This document shows, one piece after another, positions 44,757 through 54,012 of a stretch of 64,000 nucleotides of DNA. Each line of letters opens with the position of its first letter. Position 1 is the stretch's first letter. The notes under the pieces are model-generated. The model was not told where the DNA came from. It ran no database searches and worked only from the letters and a program-made list of their open reading frames with translations. The translations under genes were made by a program, and so were the position numbers. Source of the stretch: Dactylosporangium siamense (GTDB lineage: Bacteria; Actinomycetota; Actinomycetes; Mycobacteriales; Micromonosporaceae); contig NZ_BONQ01000038.1 in assembly GCF_016862795.1 (NCBI RefSeq), forward strand, positions 1 to 64,000, given 5' to 3'.

Positions 44757-47700
44757 TTATCGCTGTCTGGTCGCGGCACGGAGTCGGGCACCGGCGAGGA
44801 GGGCCACGCCGGCGAGGGTCAGCACGGCCGCCGCCCAGGCGACGGCCACCGGGAGCGGCGACGGCCAGATCGGCACCGGGAAGGTGTCGGGGTCGTCGGT
44901 GAACACCGGAAGATGTTCGCGCACCAGGAGCCAGCTTGCCAGAGCGGCGAACGGCCCGATGACCGCCGCGGTGCCGACCAGCGCCAGGTAGCCGTTGGCG
45001 GACGCGTCCCGGCGGGCCACGCCCTGCGCCCGCAGGGCCCGCAGCTCGCCGCCGCGGCGCTGCCGGTCCAGGGCGGTGACGAGCCACATCGCGCCACCGG
45101 CGAGCAGGACGGCGAGGCTGGCCGCGAGCTCGTGGAAGCGCAGCGCGACCGCCGGCCCCTGCTCGTCGAGGGCCGCCCGCAGCGGGCCGATCCGCTGGTC
45201 GGACATGACGCGCAGGCCCTGCGCCTCGACCCGGGCGAGGATGTCGGCGGGAGCCTTCGCGTTGAGCCAGATCTGCGGGCTGATCGTGTCCGCGCCGCCG
45301 GAGGAGAGCCGCTCGGCGTAGTCGAGGTCGACGATGCCGCCCTTGGACCCCATGCGGGGGACCTGGTCGACCTCGCCGGCCGTCTTGACGACGATCCTGG
45401 ACCCGTCGAAGCCCGCCATGTGATCGCCCATGCCGGCGGCCCGTGCCATGACGACCGGCATCGGCACCGGCGCGTCCGTCGGCATGAGCGTGAACGCGAC
45501 GTCGGCGCCCTTGTACCCGGACACGTCCATGCGCAGCCCGCCGTCGGCGGAGGTGAGCTCGGGCACCATCAGCACGGGACCGGGGGTCTCCGGGACCCGC
45601 CACTGCTCGCCGTCGCTGAAGTCGGTGATGGTCTCGCCCCGCTGGGCCATGGAGTGCAGGGTGATCGTGGCGTCGAAGCCGCGGTCCTCCGGCTGCCTGA
45701 TCCGCAGCGCGGCGAGGCGGCACTTGTTCACGCACATCGGGAGGTTCCTGATGTACGTGCGGCGGCCCAGCTGCGGCGCGCCGAAGTCGACCTCGCCCGC
45801 GGCCGACCCGTCCAGCGGGATCACGACCATGACGAACCTGACCCGGAACGCGTCGACGAGCTTGTTGACGGTGATGTCGAGGGTCACGTCCTTGTTGTCC
45901 ACGATGATGCTGTCGCGGGGGACGTCGGGGCGCAGCAGGGCGGCGGCCTCGGCGGCGGTGAGCCGGGAGTCGTTCCACAGCGCGACCTTGGCGAGGCGTT
46001 CGCTGTCGACGCCGAGCACCCGCGGGACCGCCGGGTCCTCCGACTTCGGCAGCATCGCCGTGGCCATGGCGAAGTCGCCGGCAGGATCCAGCGCCCGGAC
46101 CTTGCTGAGCAGCTCGGTGCGGCTGACCGGCTCGACGGTGAGGATCCGGTCGGCGCCGAGCTCGACCCGGATCCGCAGGTCACGGTTGTCGTCGGAGGCG
46201 GTCGCCGCGGTCGCCGCGAAGCAGGCGAGGGCGATCGCGACCACGAACAGGGCGAGGGTGCGCTGGCTGCCCGGGCGGCGGGCCATCGCATACGCGGCGA
46301 GCGTCGGCCCGATCCGGCCACGGCGCAGGGCCCGCCGGCCGTTGCGTTCGGCGAGGGGCAGCACGCCGCGGGCGGCGAGCAGGCCGAACGCGATGACCAC
46401 CAGCGACGGTCCGAAGATCGCGAAGCCGGTGAGCCCGCCGTCGCCCTCCCGCAGTTGCAGCACCGCGACGACGGCGAGGACCACCACGGCCACCTCGAAC
46501 ACCGGCGCGCCCCAGCGGGACAGCCGGCTGGGCACGTTGCGGAGCAGGTCGATGGTCTTCTTGGCGAGCTCGGCCCGCTGGGCGAGGACCGCCGCGGCCA
46601 CGGCACCGGCGACGGCGACGGCGGCCCACAGGTTGGCGCCCTCCGACAGCGGCACGTCGCCGCTGGAGCCCAGCAGCAGCCAGGCGGCGAGCCGGACGAG
46701 GTAGTGGCCGAGGACGAAGCCGGCGGCGGCGCCGAGGAGGATCGGCACGATGCTCTCGCCCGCGGCGAGCCACCAGCGGCGCGGGAAGGTGACCCCGCGC
46801 AGGGACATCAGGCCGAGCTCGAGCCGGCGTTCGGCGGTCGCCGAGGCGACCGCGACGAACAGCACGAACCAGCACAGCAGCACGAGCGGCACCGCGCCGA
46901 CCGGCACGACCTGGGCGACCAGGCTCCGGTCGTGCTCGATGCGGCTCAGCAGGTGCGGTAGGTCCGCCTTGACCGTCGGCGACCCGGACAGGCCGGCGAG
47001 CTGGGCCCGGCCGCTCTCGATGGCGGCGTTGACCGCGACCAGGCTGTCGCCGGTGATCGCGGCGTGGTCGATGACGACGTCGAGGGCCTGCCGCTCGGTC
47101 AGGCGCTCGATCGACTCCAGCGAGAGCCGGTTGGCGAGGACCGGGGCGGTGACGCGCCGGGCGGACGGCCGGTCGTCGAAGTAGCCGAAGTCCGCCCAGT
47201 ACTGCTCGGTCGCGTCGATCGGCTCGTACGCGCCGACGACCGACATCGTCGTGGGCTTGCCGAGCGGCACCCACTCCTGGCCCTCGGCGTCGAACGTGCC
47301 CCAGTCGACGCCCAGGACGGCGCCCACCTTGATCTTGAGCTGGTCGAGCGTGGGCTTGCTGAGGATGATCTCGCTCTGGCTGATGAAGCAGCGGCCCTCG
47401 ACGACCCGGACGTGCGCGCACGCGTCGTCGCGGTACACGAACCGCGGCGCGATCGCTTCGACGCCCTCCACGGGGCTCTGCACGTAGGCGTTGGTCTCGG
47501 CGCTGAAGACGGTCGAGAAGCCGGGGAAGACGAAGACCTTCGGGGCGAGGTCCTCGAAGGCCCGGTCGCCGGCCTTCGTCTCGCGGCGGGCCTGCACGAC
47601 CAGCTCGTTGACGGGCGCGGCGGCGACCTCGCTCGCCACCACGGCACGGTCGGCGGTGGTGATGTAGACGGGCGCGCTCACCGCGGCCGCCATGGCGAGC

Positions 47701-47771
47701 ATGGCCAGGACGAACGCGGTGACGGCCTGCCCGGGCCGGGCCCGGATCATCGACAGCACGAGCCCGATCAT
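44757..47771 (-). CDS. large FtsX-type ABC permease (A1)
   Basis: A 1004-residue permease. An N-terminal helix (GLVLSMIRARPGQAVTAFVL) precedes an external domain of about 220 residues, a set of helices around 280-520 with the FtsX-like VASATAERRLELGLMSLRGV, a second external domain (about 525-880) with a cysteine-containing stretch MCVNKCRLAALRI, and final helices with LDRQRRGGELRALRAQGVARR. ATG 47771 overlaps the stop of the sister permease (ATGA). The size is above the usual 800-850 residues of MacB-like duplicated permeases. The partner ATPase follows. Probably exports or extracts something at the outer membrane face. Confidence 0.88.
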   Translation of the reverse strand: MIGLVLSMIRARPGQAVTAFVLAMLAMAAAVSAPVYITTADRAVVASEVAAAPVNELVVQARRETKAGDRAFEDLAPKVFVFPGFSTVFSAETNAYVQSPVEGVEAIAPRFVYRDDACAHVRVVEGRCFISQSEIILSKPTLDQLKIKVGAVLGVDWGTFDAEGQEWVPLGKPTTMSVVGAYEPIDATEQYWADFGYFDDRPSARRVTAPVLANRLSLESIERLTERQALDVVIDHAAITGDSLVAVNAAIESGRAQLAGLSGSPTVKADLPHLLSRIEHDRSLVAQVVPVGAVPLVLLCWFVLFVAVASATAERRLELGLMSLRGVTFPRRWWLAAGESIVPILLGAAAGFVLGHYLVRLAAWLLLGSSGDVPLSEGANLWAAVAVAGAVAAAVLAQRAELAKKTIDLLRNVPSRLSRWGAPVFEVAVVVLAVVAVLQLREGDGGLTGFAIFGPSLVVIAFGLLAARGVLPLAERNGRRALRRGRIGPTLAAYAMARRPGSQRTLALFVVAIALACFAATAATASDDNRDLRIRVELGADRILTVEPVSRTELLSKVRALDPAGDFAMATAMLPKSEDPAVPRVLGVDSERLAKVALWNDSRLTAAEAAALLRPDVPRDSIIVDNKDVTLDITVNKLVDAFRVRFVMVVIPLDGSAAGEVDFGAPQLGRRTYIRNLPMCVNKCRLAALRIRQPEDRGFDATITLHSMAQRGETITDFSDGEQWRVPETPGPVLMVPELTSADGGLRMDVSGYKGADVAFTLMPTDAPVPMPVVMARAAGMGDHMAGFDGSRIVVKTAGEVDQVPRMGSKGGIVDLDYAERLSSGGADTISPQIWLNAKAPADILARVEAQGLRVMSDQRIGPLRAALDEQGPAVALRFHELAASLAVLLAGGAMWLVTALDRQRRGGELRALRAQGVARRDASANGYLALVGTAAVIGPFAALASWLLVREHLPVFTDDPDTFPVPIWPSPLPVAVAWAAAVLTLAGVALLAGARLRAATRQR

Positions 47772-50734
47772 GGCGTCTTCCATCCATCGGCGAAGTAGGG
47801 CAGGACATCGCCGATGTAGGCGCGGATGAGCACGACGAGCAGCAGCCCGACGAGGATCGAGACGCCGACGAGGATGAGGTACCCCTCGACGGCCACCCGT
47901 TGCACGACGCGGGCGGGCGCGCCCTGGATCCGCAGCGCGTTGAGCTCCGCCGCCCTGGGCCGGCGCTCGACGGCGGCGACCACCGTGGCGGCGCCGATCG
48001 CGAGCGCGACCCCGATGACCGCCGACAGCAGCATGAACTGCAGCGTCAGCGGCGGCCCGAAGGACGCGTAGCGGGCCGCGACGGTGTCGATGGACTCCTC
48101 GCCCTGCACGATCAGCCCCTGCTGCCGCAGCCGGTCGACGATGTCGCGCGGCGCGCCGGGTGCGAGCCAGACCTGCAGCGACTCGCCCGCGCCGAAGTCG
48201 GCGCCGAGCCGGTCGGCGTATTCGAGGTCGACGAGCACGCCCTGGTCACCGAGGCGGGGCAGACGGGTCGCCGTGCCCACGATGCGCTCGGAGATCGACG
48301 CCGAGCCGTAGGTGACCCGCTGATCGCCGGCGATGCGCTGCTGCAGCCGCTTGGCCCGGATCGTGGCGATCGGCGCGGGCGTGTCGATCGGGTAGACGCC
48401 GGCGTCGGACGCCGGGCCGGGCCGCAGCGGTGCGACCCGCAGCAGCAACCCGGCCGCGGTCGGCGTGACGATGAGGTTGGGTGGCGCCGGGGAGACGGCG
48501 AGGCGCCATCGGGTCCGGTCGGCCAGGGCGTCGGCGCCGAGGACCGGCGATCCGGCTGACAACCCGCGGACGGTGACGTCGATGCCGGGGCGCGCGGCGA
48601 AGAACACCTTCTGGTCGAGGGTGCTCTGGGTGATCGCCAGGGAGCTCAGCCGGCACCCGGGCGCCGTGGTGCAGGCGGGCACCTGGGCCTTGAGCACCGC
48701 GGCGCCGGCCACGAGCGGACCGACGCGGGCCACCAGCCGGTCGCCCTTGGGGTCGGCGAGCACCGCCTCGAAGAACAGCGTCCGGCCCGACTCGGGCGCG
48801 GTCATCACCACGTCCAGGTCGAACGTCAGCTCGCCGCCGGTGACCATGACCGGGGCCGGCGCCCCGGGGTGCAGCGCGGCGGCGGCCTGCTCGGCGGTCA
48901 TCCCGTACTCAGGGCGCCAGGTGGCCACGGCGGGCAGGCGCGGGCTGTCCACGAGCAGGACCCGGTCCTGGCCGGAGCGCAGCGACTGCACGGCCGCCAT
49001 CGCCTGCTTGCCGGACGGATCGGCGGCACGGACCGCGTTGAGCAGGGCGAGCCGGTTCTCGGCGCGGACGGTGAGCACCCGGTCGGCGCCGACCTCCAGC
49101 TCGGCCCGCGCGCGCCCGGCGTGCTGCCCGGCATTCCAGGTGAGGAACGACGTGCCGAGCAGCGCGACCGTCACGATCATGAGCGCGGCGAGCCGGTGCA
49201 CACCGGGGCGACGGGCCAGGTAGATGGCGGTGAGCGCACGGGCCGGGCGGCCGTGCCGCAGCGCGCCCTCGACCAGCCGGCCGGCCACCGCCGTGATCGC
49301 CCGGGACGCGACCAGCGCGAAGGCCAGCGCGGCGAGGCCGGGTGCCAGCAGGGCGAGCCCCGCCGCGTCGCCGGAGGCGCGGTGCTTCACCTGGTACACC
49401 GCGATCCCCGCGATGATCACCAGCACCAGGTCGAACAGGTCCCGCCACGCCCGGGCCTTGCCCGGGGACTGCCGCAGCAGCTCGGCGACCGTCGCGCCCA
49501 ACGAGCGCCGCTCGGCGAGCAGCGCGGCCAGCAGCGCGCCGACCACGGCGACGACCACCGCGCCGACGGACAGCGTCGCGGCCTGCGAGACGACCGCGGG
49601 GTCGTCGATCGCGCCGGTGACCGCGGTCGCCACCAGATACCCCAGCGGCAGCCCGAGCACCGCCCCGACCAGCATCGGCACCGCGCTCTGGCCGCCGACG
49701 AGCGCCCAGGTGCGGCCGCGGGTCGCGCCGCGCAGCTTGACCAGGCCGACGTCCGGGCGGCGTTCGTCGCCGGTGTACTTCACCGCCAGGTACAGCGCGA
49801 ACCAGCACAGCAGGAGCAGCTGGAACGCGCCCACGGGGACACCGAGGCTGAGCAGCCGCCGGTCCCGCTCGACCCGCTCCACGGTGGAGTAGATGCTGGT
49901 GTACATGGTGAGCCGGTTGTTGGCCGCCTTGACCGTCGCCGCGTCGAGGAACGCGCGGACCTCCGACGGGGTGTTGTCCACGAAAAGCTTCGGCTCGGCG
50001 ACCATGTCGACGACGAAGCGCAGCTTCTCGGGCTTCATCTGGTCGAAGACGGCCGGGCCGGCGAGGATCGCGTCGTCGACCGGCTCGGTGATCTCCGGCG
50101 GCGCGCCGGTGGGCAGGTCGACCGCGATGAGCTGGGGGTTGCTGCTCCAGAACGGGTCGACCGGGTCGACCGGCCGGTAGATCCCGACGACGGTGAGCTG
50201 GGCCGACCCGAGGACGTTGGTCGCCTCGTAGGAGACCGTGTCGCCGGGTTTGGCGCCCAGCCAGTGGGCGGTGCGGTAGCTGAGCATCACCTCGTTCGCG
50301 GCGGTGGCGCAGCGCCCCTCGATCGTGGCGTGCTCGCACGCGCCGGTGCGCAGCATCAGCGGGGAGTCGGTCTCGCGCCGCACGCCGACCGCGCTGCCGT
50401 TGTTCTGCGGCGCGGCGGCCAGCAGCGAGCCGACGAGGTAGGCCCCCGTGTAGGTGGTGAACCCGCCCAGCTCCACGACCGACTGGGTGAGCAGGGCGTT
50501 GGCCTCCAGGTGCGCCGCGACGGAGCCACCCTCGATCGCACCCTCGCCGACCGTCTCGAGGGCCCGCTCCTGGATCGGCGCGGACTCCACATGGCGGGTG
50601 GCGATGCGTTCGGTGGACGCCAGGACGTACCAGGGCGCGGCGGCCGCGGCGGCCGCGGCGAGCGTGCTCAGCAGCAGCAACGTCATCGCCTGCGTCCGCC
50701 GGGCCCGCAGCGCTGCGAGCACGAGTGCCAGCAA
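47768..50734 (-). CDS. large FtsX-type ABC permease (A2)
   Basis: A 988-residue sister of the next gene. I place the start at TTG 50734: GGGGGAGGGG precedes it, and the N-terminus LLALVLAALRARRTQAMTLL then aligns without gap to MIGLVLSMIRARPGQAVTAF of the sister. The layout is the same: helix, external domain, helices with KYTGDERRPDVGLVKLRGAT, a second external domain with CTTAPGCRLSSLAI (a Cys pair like the MCVNKC of the sister), and terminal helices with VERRPRAAELNALRIQGAP. The two probably form a heterodimer with the ATPase at 43871. Confidence 0.87.
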   Translation of the reverse strand: MLALVLAALRARRTQAMTLLLLSTLAAAAAAAAPWYVLASTERIATRHVESAPIQERALETVGEGAIEGGSVAAHLEANALLTQSVVELGGFTTYTGAYLVGSLLAAAPQNNGSAVGVRRETDSPLMLRTGACEHATIEGRCATAANEVMLSYRTAHWLGAKPGDTVSYEATNVLGSAQLTVVGIYRPVDPVDPFWSSNPQLIAVDLPTGAPPEITEPVDDAILAGPAVFDQMKPEKLRFVVDMVAEPKLFVDNTPSEVRAFLDAATVKAANNRLTMYTSIYSTVERVERDRRLLSLGVPVGAFQLLLLCWFALYLAVKYTGDERRPDVGLVKLRGATRGRTWALVGGQSAVPMLVGAVLGLPLGYLVATAVTGAIDDPAVVSQAATLSVGAVVVAVVGALLAALLAERRSLGATVAELLRQSPGKARAWRDLFDLVLVIIAGIAVYQVKHRASGDAAGLALLAPGLAALAFALVASRAITAVAGRLVEGALRHGRPARALTAIYLARRPGVHRLAALMIVTVALLGTSFLTWNAGQHAGRARAELEVGADRVLTVRAENRLALLNAVRAADPSGKQAMAAVQSLRSGQDRVLLVDSPRLPAVATWRPEYGMTAEQAAAALHPGAPAPVMVTGGELTFDLDVVMTAPESGRTLFFEAVLADPKGDRLVARVGPLVAGAAVLKAQVPACTTAPGCRLSSLAITQSTLDQKVFFAARPGIDVTVRGLSAGSPVLGADALADRTRWRLAVSPAPPNLIVTPTAAGLLLRVAPLRPGPASDAGVYPIDTPAPIATIRAKRLQQRIAGDQRVTYGSASISERIVGTATRLPRLGDQGVLVDLEYADRLGADFGAGESLQVWLAPGAPRDIVDRLRQQGLIVQGEESIDTVAARYASFGPPLTLQFMLLSAVIGVALAIGAATVVAAVERRPRAAELNALRIQGAPARVVQRVAVEGYLILVGVSILVGLLLVVLIRAYIGDVLPYFADGWKTP

Positions 50735-50772
50735 GGCCCCTCCCCCGTGGTCAAGGTCGTTCGTAGGAAGAC

Positions 50773-50794
50773 CAACCGGGGAGGGGACCGGTTG
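50773..50794. terminator. short hairpin between icmA and the permease operon
   Basis: A 7-bp stem, CAACCGG / CCGGTTG, encloses 8 bases. It lies 25 bases past the icmA stop and 39 bases before the permease TTG start on the minus strand. It could weakly terminate icmA or shape the permease leader. Confidence 0.4.
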
Positions 50795-50818
50795 CATCTC
50801 GATTCGGTAACCGCGTCC

Positions 50819-52492
50819 TTAGAACCGCGCCGGCTCGCGGTAGATGCCCCATTCGTCCTTCAACGCGCCGCAGATCTCGCCGAGGGTCGCCTCGGCGCGG
50901 CACGCGTCCAGCATCGCCGGGATCATGTTGCCGCCCGTGCGCGCGACCGCCACCATCTCGGCGATCCGCTGCTCCACCAGGGCCTTGTCGCGTCCGGCCC
51001 GGCGGGCGCCGAGCAGCTTGTTCTGCTCGATCTCGACCTCGTGCGAGACCCGCATGATGTCCAGCTCCCGGGTCAGCGAGCCGGTGTGCACGTTGACGCC
51101 GACGACCCGCTTGTCGCCCTTCTCGACGGCCTGCTGGTAGACGAAGGCGCTGTCGGCGATCTCCGACATGAACCAGCCGTCCTCGATGCCGCGCAGGATG
51201 CCGGCGGTGATGGTGCCGTCGCCGCCCAGATCGCGGATCCGCTGGAAGATGGCCTCGGCCTCGGCCTCGATGCGGTCGGTGAGGTCCTCGACATACCAGG
51301 AGCCACCGAGCGGATCGGCGACGTTGGTGATGCCCGTCTCCTCCATCAGCACCTGCTGGGTCCGCAGGGCGATCTCGGCGGCCTCGTCGGTGGGCAGCGC
51401 CAGGGTCTCGTCCAGGGCGTTGGTGTGCAGCGACTGGGTGCCGCCGAGGACCGCGCTGAGCGCCTCGACCGCGGTGCGGACCACGTTGTTGTAGGGCTGC
51501 TGCGCGGTGAGCGACACCCCGGCGGTCTGCGTGTGGAACTTGAGCCAGAGCGCCTTCTCGCTGGTGGCGCCGTACACGTCGCGCAGCCAGCGGGCCCAGA
51601 TCCGGCGTGCGGCGCGGAACTTCGCGATCTCCTCGAAGAAGTCGATGTGCGCGTCGAAGAAGAAGCTGAGACCGGGCGCGAACGCGTTGACGTCCAGGCC
51701 CCGCGACTGGCCGAGCTCCACGTAGCCGAAGCCGTCGGCGAGCGTGTACGCCAGCTCCTGCGCGGCGGTCGAGCCGGCCTCACGGATGTGGTAGCCGGAG
51801 ACGGACAGCGGCTTGTAGCGCGGGATCTCCTTGCCGCAGAACTCCATCAGGTCGCCGATGAGGCGCAGGTGCGGCTCGGGCGGGAAGAGCCACTCCTTCT
51901 GCGCGATGTACTCCTTGAAGATGTCCGTCTGCAGGGTGCCGTCCAGCACCCGCAGGTCGGCGCCCTGGCGCTCGGCCGCCACCAGATACATGCAGAACAC
52001 CGGGACGGCCGGCCCGGAGATGGTCATGCTGGTGGTGACGTCCGCGAGGGGGATGCCGTCGAACAGCACGTCCATGTCGGCGGCCGAGTCGATGGCGACG
52101 CCGCAGTGGCCGACCTCGCCGAGCGACTGCGGCTCGTCGGAGTCGCGGCCCATCAGGGTCGGCATGTCGAAGGCGACGGACAGGCCGCCGCCGCCCGCGC
52201 CGAGCAGCATCTTGTAGCGGGCGTTGGTCTGCTGGGCGTTGCCGAAGCCGGAGAACTGCCGGATCGTCCAGGTGCGGCCGCGATACCCGGTCGGGTGCAG
52301 CCCCCGCGTGTAGGGGAACTCACCGGGCCAGCCGATGCGCTCGAAGCCCGGCACGTCGGCACCCTCGGGCGGGCCGTAGACCGGGTCGACCGGGGTCCCG
52401 GACAGGGTGGTGAAGTCGGCGTCGCGCTTGCGGGCGTCGTCGTAGCGACGCTGCCAGCGGGCGCGGCCATCGGCGATGTCGTGGGCGTCCAT
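50819..52492 (-). CDS. icmA: isobutyryl-CoA mutase large subunit
   Basis: A 557-residue acyl-CoA mutase TIM-barrel subunit without its own B12-binding domain, so it needs a separate small subunit (not in the window). Residue 80 is Phe (WTIRQF80SGFG) and residue 198 is Gln (YIAQ198KEWLFPPEP). In methylmalonyl-CoA mutase these are Tyr89 and Arg207; Phe80/Gln198 is the pair reported for isobutyryl-CoA mutase of Streptomyces, with the same numbering. It interconverts isobutyryl- and n-butyryl-CoA, which connects valine breakdown with the ccr reaction encoded at 60845. GAGGAG stands 11 bases upstream of the ATG. Confidence 0.9.
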   Translation of the reverse strand: MDAHDIADGRARWQRRYDDARKRDADFTTLSGTPVDPVYGPPEGADVPGFERIGWPGEFPYTRGLHPTGYRGRTWTIRQFSGFGNAQQTNARYKMLLGAGGGGLSVAFDMPTLMGRDSDEPQSLGEVGHCGVAIDSAADMDVLFDGIPLADVTTSMTISGPAVPVFCMYLVAAERQGADLRVLDGTLQTDIFKEYIAQKEWLFPPEPHLRLIGDLMEFCGKEIPRYKPLSVSGYHIREAGSTAAQELAYTLADGFGYVELGQSRGLDVNAFAPGLSFFFDAHIDFFEEIAKFRAARRIWARWLRDVYGATSEKALWLKFHTQTAGVSLTAQQPYNNVVRTAVEALSAVLGGTQSLHTNALDETLALPTDEAAEIALRTQQVLMEETGITNVADPLGGSWYVEDLTDRIEAEAEAIFQRIRDLGGDGTITAGILRGIEDGWFMSEIADSAFVYQQAVEKGDKRVVGVNVHTGSLTRELDIMRVSHEVEIEQNKLLGARRAGRDKALVEQRIAEMVAVARTGGNMIPAMLDACRAEATLGEICGALKDEWGIYREPARF

Positions 52493-52561
52493 CGGGTGTC
52501 GGCGCTCCTCGAAAAGCTCGGTGTGATCGGGGTGTCCGTCTCACCGTCGATGGTATGCGCT

Positions 52562-52581
52562 TCCTGAACGATCGCTCAGGA
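52562..52581. promoter_or_regulatory. candidate TetR-type operator upstream of icmA
   Basis: TCCTGAACGATCGCTCAGGA is a 20-base palindrome with one mismatched pair, 70-90 bases upstream of icmA. Its CTGAACGAT half also occurs between thiolase and mce at 60180. It is of the kind bound by TetR-family acyl-CoA regulators. Confidence 0.5.
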
Positions 52582-52604
52582 GGGTGGGTGAACTCCCACC
52601 CTCC
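52579..52604. terminator. strong hairpin terminator of the Gls24 gene
   Basis: A perfect 10-bp stem, GGAGGGTGGG / CCCACCCTCC, with the six-base loop TGAACT. It lies 11 bases past the Gls24 stop on the minus strand and touches the icmA operator. Confidence 0.75.
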
Positions 52605-52614
52605 GTCCCATGAC

Positions 52615-53295
52615 TTATGCCGCCGACGCCTCGACGGACTCGGGCAGCTTGTCGCTGACGTGCACGTCGTCCACGACGATGTCCACCGAGGTGACCTCGA
52701 GGCCCAGCAGGTTCTCGACCGCGCCGATGACGTTGGCGCGGACCTTCTCGGCCACGGAGTACAGCACGAAGCCGTACTCGATCACGAGCGTGACCCGCAC
52801 GGCGGCGGAGGTGCCCTCGAGCCGGACGCTCACGCCGCGGTTGCCCTGCTCGCGCTCGTCGTCGCCGAGGCCGATCCGGTCCCGGACGGAGGCGAAGACG
52901 CGGGCGACGTCGCCGCCCAGGTCGTAGACACCGGGCACCTCGCGGGCGGCGATGCCGGCGATCTTCTCGACCACCTCGTCGGCGATGGTGGTGGTGCCCC
53001 GCTCGGCGGCGAGCTCGGCGTTGTTGCGCAGCCGGTCGACGACCTGCGAGGCGATCCGCCCGGACGCGGCGGCGGTCGTCGAGGCGAACTCCCCGACCCG
53101 GTCGGCCGTGGTCGAGGCGAACTCGCCGACCCGCTCGGCGGTGTCGGAGGCGAACGCGCTGACCCGCTCGCCGGTGGTGGCGGTGCCCGCCACGGAGCCC
53201 GGGGCGGCCGGCTCGATCGAGAGTGCGTCGCCGGTCATGTCCGGGTCGTCCACGTCGGTGCGCTGCGCGGGGAGGCCCGCGGTCACGTCGGTCAT
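52615..53295 (-). CDS. Asp23/Gls24-family envelope stress protein
   Basis: A 226-residue protein. The C-terminal half (about 100-215) is the Asp23/Gls24 domain: ERGTTTIADEVVEKIAGIAA, REVPGVYDLGG, VSVRLEGTSAAVRVTLVIEY and VIGAVENLLGLEVTSVDIVV. The N-terminal part holds three 11-residue amphipathic repeats (AERVGEFASTT type) that could lie on the membrane. In Staphylococcus, Asp23 is membrane-tethered and involved in envelope homeostasis. Two hairpins flank the gene, so it is probably a single transcription unit. Confidence 0.87.
   Translation of the reverse strand: MTDVTAGLPAQRTDVDDPDMTGDALSIEPAAPGSVAGTATTGERVSAFASDTAERVGEFASTTADRVGEFASTTAAASGRIASQVVDRLRNNAELAAERGTTTIADEVVEKIAGIAAREVPGVYDLGGDVARVFASVRDRIGLGDDEREQGNRGVSVRLEGTSAAVRVTLVIEYGFVLYSVAEKVRANVIGAVENLLGLEVTSVDIVVDDVHVSDKLPESVEASAA
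53078..53176 (-). repeat. 33-bp in-frame tandem repeat, three units
   Basis: Units at 53078-53110, 53111-53143 and 53144-53176 encode eleven-residue repeats of the form AERVGEFASTT. The first two differ mostly at third positions and the third is more diverged. Confidence 0.8.
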
Positions 53296-53317
53296 CTCTG
53301 TACTCCCCTAGGTCGGT

Positions 53318-53347
53318 GGCCGAGCGCGAGCGTACTCGCGCCCGGCC
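53318..53347. terminator. hairpin terminator after the B-type ABC operon
   Basis: Arms GGCCGAGCGCGAG and CTCGCGCCCGGCC pair over 13 positions with one A-C mismatch around the loop CGTA. It lies 15 bases beyond the ATPase stop on the minus strand and before the Gls24 gene. Confidence 0.75.
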
Positions 53348-53361
53348 AACGCTGGGAGAAC

Positions 53362-54012
53362 CTAACGGACCAGTTGGGCGATCCCGTCGGAGAGGTGCAG
53401 CTCGCGGTCGCAGGCGGCGGCCGCCTCCGGGTCGTGGGTGGCGAAGACGACCGCCGCGCCGCGGCGGGCCTCCTCCTGCAGGAGCTCCATGACCTTCTGC
53501 CGGTTGGTGGAGTCCAGCTCGCTGGTCACCTCGTCGGCGAGCACCACGGCGCCGTGCAGGGCCAGCCCGCGGGCGATCGCGGTGCGCTGCTGCTGACCGC
53601 CGGAGAGCTCCTCGACCAGCTGGTCGGCCTGGCCGGCGAGGCCGAGCCGCTCCAGCGACGACACGGTCGCCCGGCGGGCGTCGGCCGGGGCCGACCCGCC
53701 GGCGATCATCGCCACCTGGATGTTCTCCTGCGCGGTGAGGATCGCGGCGAGCCCGTTGTCCTGCGGGATCAGCACGACCTTCTCGGCCACCGCGTGGTCG
53801 CGGTCGCGCAGCGGCGTGCTGTCCACGGCCACGGTCCCGGCCGCCGGCTTCAGCAGCCCCGCCATCGCCCACAGCAGCGTCGTCTTGCCGGCCCCGGACG
53901 GGCCGGTGACGGCGAGGATCTGCCCTGGGGAGACGATCACGGACACGTCGCGCAGCACCGGATGGTCCCGCTCGTACGCCACCGTGACGCTGTCGACCGT
54001 CAACGTCTTCAC
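53362..54012 (-). CDS. ABC ATPase (B1), LolD-like, minimal
   Basis: A 216-residue ATPase with only the core: Walker A VTGPSGAGKTTLLWAMAGLL, signature ELSGGQQQRTAIARGLA (canonical), Walker B VVLADEVTSELDS (Val replaces Pro after the catalytic Glu) and switch FATHDPEAAA. It overlaps the upstream ATPase B2 stop by four bases. Two different ATPases with a single giant permease suggests an ATPase heterodimer; B1 has the intact signature that B2 lacks. Confidence 0.88.
   Translation of the reverse strand: MKTLTVDSVTVAYERDHPVLRDVSVIVSPGQILAVTGPSGAGKTTLLWAMAGLLKPAAGTVAVDSTPLRDRDHAVAEKVVLIPQDNGLAAILTAQENIQVAMIAGGSAPADARRATVSSLERLGLAGQADQLVEELSGGQQQRTAIARGLALHGAVVLADEVTSELDSTNRQKVMELLQEEARRGAAVVFATHDPEAAAACDRELHLSDGIAQLVR

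Noticed and set aside
50819-52492. Annotation as methylmalonyl-CoA mutase or ethylmalonyl-CoA mutase
   Set aside because: Positions 80 and 198 are Phe and Gln instead of Tyr and Arg, and the B12 domain fused in MeaA/Ecm is absent.
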